A DNA stretch of 64,000 nt from Butyrivibrio sp. YAB3001. Its GTDB lineage: Bacteria > Bacillota > Clostridia > Lachnospirales > Lachnospiraceae. A program made the position numbers and the translations under genes. Positions 61,219 to 64,000 of the stretch are shown one piece after another. The stretch is taken from the NCBI RefSeq assembly GCF_900112195.1, contig NZ_FOKR01000003.1:267329-331328 (forward strand). The letters run 5' to 3'. Each line of letters begins with the position of its first letter. Positions within the stretch are counted from its first letter, which is position 1. The notes under the pieces are model-generated. The model did no database searches, had not been told where the DNA came from, and worked only from the letters and a program-made list of their open reading frames with translations.

Positions 61219-61349
61219 ATTACAGCTCCTAACTCAGAAATTTTACATTAGCCGTAACAATATGTCAAATTTTCTAGTTTTTGCAATAATTCATATTATT
61301 GTTGTCGTTTTATTATTATCGTTATTTCGTATTGCTATCACAATTAATT

Positions 61350-61387
61350 TTATCAAAAAAGTGGGCGCGTTTGTCACACACCCACTT
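61350..61387 (-). terminator. Terminator of the PilZ gene
   Basis: AAGTGGG/CCCACTT (61359-61365 and 61381-61387) with minus-strand tail TTTTTTGATAAAA, 28 bases past the stop. Confidence 0.85.
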
Positions 61388-61414
61388 CCATAAAATATAA
61401 AAAAATTATAAAAA

Positions 61415-62065
61415 TCATACCGCTGATGTTTCTGCAAAATTAAGAAATTTTTTCTTTCTGGATTCATTCTTCTTTTCAAGAATATAATCAAGTACCACCG
61501 AATTAATATCCTCTATCTCGCAGCCAAGTGCATCTATCCCGCCAATTGAAAAGTTTCGAACTACAACTCCACCAATAACCATCTTCTTGCCCATAGAATT
61601 CTTAAGAAATTCAATCTTAATCTTGTCTCCAACCTTGCATTTGCAATTCTTATTGACCATAACAGAAAAACCTCTAAGTGATATATCATTTACAATAACA
61701 CTCATGGCTATTTTCTTATTAACAATTGCATTTCCCATGATCTGAACCCTGTAACGCTCCGCTCTTCTCTGATTATCAGCAATTACAATCTCTCGTCCGT
61801 TCATTACATGGAAATTTGCTCCGGAAAAATCCACTCTGCTCAACATGTCAATCTGGAATACGTGTTTTTTGCCGGTGCATTGCTCTGTGAATTCAAAGTT
61901 TGCATTGTTGCAATAGTCAACCAATTCGCCTCCGCAAAATACCGGTGTGACCAAAACTCCTTTATCATATCTTGTAAGAATGGTGGCTTCTACGTCGAAA
62001 GTTGAGTTGTTATGAACCAGTTTAATGGTTATTTTTGTTCCCTGTGGTATATCGTAAATTTTCAT
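61415..62065 (-). CDS. PilZ-domain protein (cyclic-di-GMP receptor)
   Basis: A 216-residue cytosolic protein. The N-terminal 100 residues form a YcgR-N/PilZN-like beta domain; the C-terminal part is PilZ with the cyclic-di-GMP-binding RRAERYR (near residue 100, RxxxR) and NDISLRGFSV (near 127, D/NxSxxG). This layout matches YcgR-type motility brakes in Firmicutes. A Lys/Arg-rich tail follows. No strong ribosome binding site is visible. With the HD-GYP gene at 7583-8719 the window holds a breakdown enzyme and a receptor for the messenger, though not adjacent. Confidence 0.88.
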   Translation of the reverse strand: MKIYDIPQGTKITIKLVHNNSTFDVEATILTRYDKGVLVTPVFCGGELVDYCNNANFEFTEQCTGKKHVFQIDMLSRVDFSGANFHVMNGREIVIADNQRRAERYRVQIMGNAIVNKKIAMSVIVNDISLRGFSVMVNKNCKCKVGDKIKIEFLKNSMGKKMVIGGVVVRNFSIGGIDALGCEIEDINSVVLDYILEKKNESRKKKFLNFAETSAV

Positions 62066-62196
62066 GGTTGTATTATATATTAAAGCTCCATGAAAATCAT
62101 TAAAAAAATATAAAAAAGTATATGGTTTTTGGCTATTTTTGATTTAAAATTTCACCATGATATAAATTTAACACTCTTTTATTTCATTCTTTTTTA

Positions 62197-63981
62197 TCAG
62201 CTTACGAGCCCTTCCATCTGAGCAGTATACAAGTGATAGTAATCGCCTTTTTTAGCCATAAGTTCCTCATGACTTCCACACTCAGTAATTCCGCCGTCAC
62301 TAATATACATGATCTTATCGCACTTTGTTATTGTAGACAGTCTGTGAGCAATAATAAAACTGGTTCGTCCGCTTAACATAGCGTCAAGTCCTTGCTGAAG
62401 AGCTTTCTCAGTCTGTACATCGATACTTGAAGTAGCCTCGTCAAGCACCAGTATTGCAGGATCAGACAAAAGAGTTCTGGCAAAAGAAATAAGCTGTTTC
62501 TGTCCCTGGGAAAGAAGCGCTCCTCTTTCCTTTACCTCGGTCCTGTAACCATTTGGCATAACTTTGATAAAGTTGTGCGCGCATACAGTCTTGCTGGCAT
62601 TTCGTATCTCACATTCTGTCGCATCAAGTTTACCGTATCGAATATTATCCTCAATTGTTCCTGAAAAAATAAAGCTATCCTGCAACATAATTCCCATCTG
62701 TGAGCGAAGTGATTTTAAAGTCACTTCAGAAATATCCTGCCCATCGATCAGTATCCTGCCACTGTCCACATTGTAGAACCTTGAAATAAGGCTTACAATA
62801 GTGCTCTTTCCGGCACCCGTCGGGCCAACCAGAGCAACGCTCTCTCCTGGCTTAACACTAAATGATACATTATGAAGGATTTCTTTTCCCGGCTCATAGG
62901 AAAAAGATACGTTTTCAAAAGTAACTTCACCAACCATTTTAGGCATCTCTATCGCGCCCGGCTTATCATCAACAGTTACCGGCTCATCCATTGTCTCAAA
63001 TATTCTCTCAAGATATGCCATATTATTGATAAATCCATTAAAGATATTTCCAAGGTTCATGATAGGCTGCCAGAATCTTGAAGCATAGCTTGATATAGCA
63101 ACGATAGTACCAAGCGTTTCACTTCCCTGTGAAAAAATAAGAAGTCCAAACAGGAAGATTGCTGCTCTTACAAGCACTGAAATAGTATCAATTCCGGGCC
63201 ATACAAGGTTACTGTAGCTTACCGCTGTCATCCAGGTCTTTCTGCAATCCCCTGAAAGTTTCTTGAAGATTTCAGCATTCTCATCTTCTCTAGCAAAAAT
63301 CTGAGTTATTCTGGCTCCCACAATGTTCTCCTGAAGATATGCGTTAAGATTGGAATTCTTGTTTGACACTGCCTGCCATGCCTTACGCTGTTTGTTCTTT
63401 ATCCAGAACATAAACACCATAAGGAATGGAACACCTGCCAAAACAACAAAACTAAGCTTCACATCCACAGCAAACATAAAAACAACAATAAACACCAGGT
63501 TGATTATTTCAAGCACAACATTTATAAGACCATTGCTCAAAATATCAGACACTGAGTTTACATAGTTTACTACTCTTACAAGGATTTTGCCCTGTGGTCT
63601 GTCATCATAGTATTGGAATGGCAGCTTTTGGAGATGCTTGAACAAATCTGCTCTTATCTGATATATGATGTTCTGACTGACATTAACCATTATTCTGGAT
63701 CTGATAGTTGTAAATAGCGCGCTTGCAAGGTAAAAGACAGAAACGCATATTACAAGCTTGTATAATAGCGGCACATCGCCATTTGGAATTGCATCATCAA
63801 GCGCTCTCTGAACTATCATCGGGCTCACCAGCGCAGCCGCGCCACCCATAGCTGACAAAACAAGCGCCAATATCATTTTCCAGGCATGTTTTTTAATATA
63901 TTCTGAAGCTCTAAGTAAATGTCGTATGTCAAAGGGTTCTTCGAGAATCTCATCTTCTCTGTAGGTATTTCTTCTAGCCAT
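62197..63981 (-). CDS. ABC exporter half-transporter (multidrug/lipid type)
   Basis: A 594-residue fusion of a six-span membrane domain (about 35-320) and an ATPase (about 350-594). Walker A is GPTGAGKST, the Q-loop MLQDSFIF, signature LLSQGQKQL, Walker B ILVLDEATSS with the catalytic Glu, and the switch His in IAHRLST. Full consensus residues make this the competent half of a probable heterodimer, whose partner would lie upstream beyond the window. LSQGQ in place of LSGGQ is common in such exporters. AAGGGAGATAAGAA leads the start near the window edge. Substrate unknown. Confidence 0.92.
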   Translation of the reverse strand: MARRNTYREDEILEEPFDIRHLLRASEYIKKHAWKMILALVLSAMGGAAALVSPMIVQRALDDAIPNGDVPLLYKLVICVSVFYLASALFTTIRSRIMVNVSQNIIYQIRADLFKHLQKLPFQYYDDRPQGKILVRVVNYVNSVSDILSNGLINVVLEIINLVFIVVFMFAVDVKLSFVVLAGVPFLMVFMFWIKNKQRKAWQAVSNKNSNLNAYLQENIVGARITQIFAREDENAEIFKKLSGDCRKTWMTAVSYSNLVWPGIDTISVLVRAAIFLFGLLIFSQGSETLGTIVAISSYASRFWQPIMNLGNIFNGFINNMAYLERIFETMDEPVTVDDKPGAIEMPKMVGEVTFENVSFSYEPGKEILHNVSFSVKPGESVALVGPTGAGKSTIVSLISRFYNVDSGRILIDGQDISEVTLKSLRSQMGIMLQDSFIFSGTIEDNIRYGKLDATECEIRNASKTVCAHNFIKVMPNGYRTEVKERGALLSQGQKQLISFARTLLSDPAILVLDEATSSIDVQTEKALQQGLDAMLSGRTSFIIAHRLSTITKCDKIMYISDGGITECGSHEELMAKKGDYYHLYTAQMEGLVS

Positions 63982-64000
63982 TTCTTATCTCCCTTCCTGA

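Noticed and set aside
61291..61491. 66-codon frame overlapping the PilZ 3' end
   Set aside because: Runs through the terminator hairpin and has no start signal.

Overview
The window looks like chromosomal DNA from a butyrate-forming, plant-polysaccharide-degrading Lachnospiraceae close to Butyrivibrio or Pseudobutyrivibrio. The evidence is a complete crotonyl-CoA operon in the order thl-crt-hbd-bcd-etfB-etfA, strong AGGAGG-type ribosome binding sites, AT-rich spacers and a large set of pectin and hemicellulose enzymes. The species call is inference; no rRNA or other typing marker lies in the window. There are no insertion sequences, prophage genes or CRISPR arrays.

Layout. 1-7.5 kb: a THUMP-type RNA methyltransferase, then a 1,861-residue secreted PL9 pectate lyase with cell-wall-binding repeats, and tRNA-Arg(ACG). 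7.5-14.7 kb: an HD-GYP response regulator, a second thiolase, mtnA, and a lipoprotein GH78 rhamnosidase translationally coupled to a 64-residue Sel1-like protein. 14.8-21.4 kb: the butyrate operon, with hairpins in three of its spacers. 21.6-30.1 kb: housekeeping genes (long HPF, NlpC/P60 hydrolase, thioredoxin reductase, SDR reductase, CheY/CheX pair, SseB-domain protein, M18 aminopeptidase). 30.3-42.6 kb: a glycan-utilisation island (GH105, S66 peptidase, barstar, lipoprotein barnase, CE8, GH28, alpha/beta hydrolase, GH43, GH31). 42.6-50.5 kb: a DUF1648/ribbon-helix-helix/SPFH operon, a transglutaminase-Ig-LRR surface protein, and a MoxR/VWA pair. 50.8-58.6 kb: a sucrose-phosphorylase locus (phosphorylase, P-loop kinase, LacI regulator, ABC importer without ATPase). 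58.8-64 kb: ManC, an SGNH hydrolase, a PilZ protein and an ABC exporter half.

How the genes fit together. Pectin would be cut outside the cell by the wall-bound PL9 lyase and trimmed by the lipoprotein GH78. Oligomers would then be finished inside the cell by CE8, GH28, GH105, GH43 and GH31, none of which has a signal peptide. The PL9 and GH105 promoters share a near-identical 18-bp palindrome, so a common repressor or catabolite regulator probably ties the outer and inner steps together. Sucrose or a related sugar would enter through the ABC importer, be split by the phosphorylase, and feed glycolysis, acetyl-CoA and the butyrate operon.

Most notable points: the barnase-barstar pair inside the pectin operon; an unassigned P-loop kinase fixed to sucrose phosphorylase; two operator architectures with paired distant palindromes; a 215-bp imperfect inverted repeat next to a possible gene remnant; and dense palindromic DNA in several spacers. 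All functions are assigned by reading motifs and family resemblance, without database searches.
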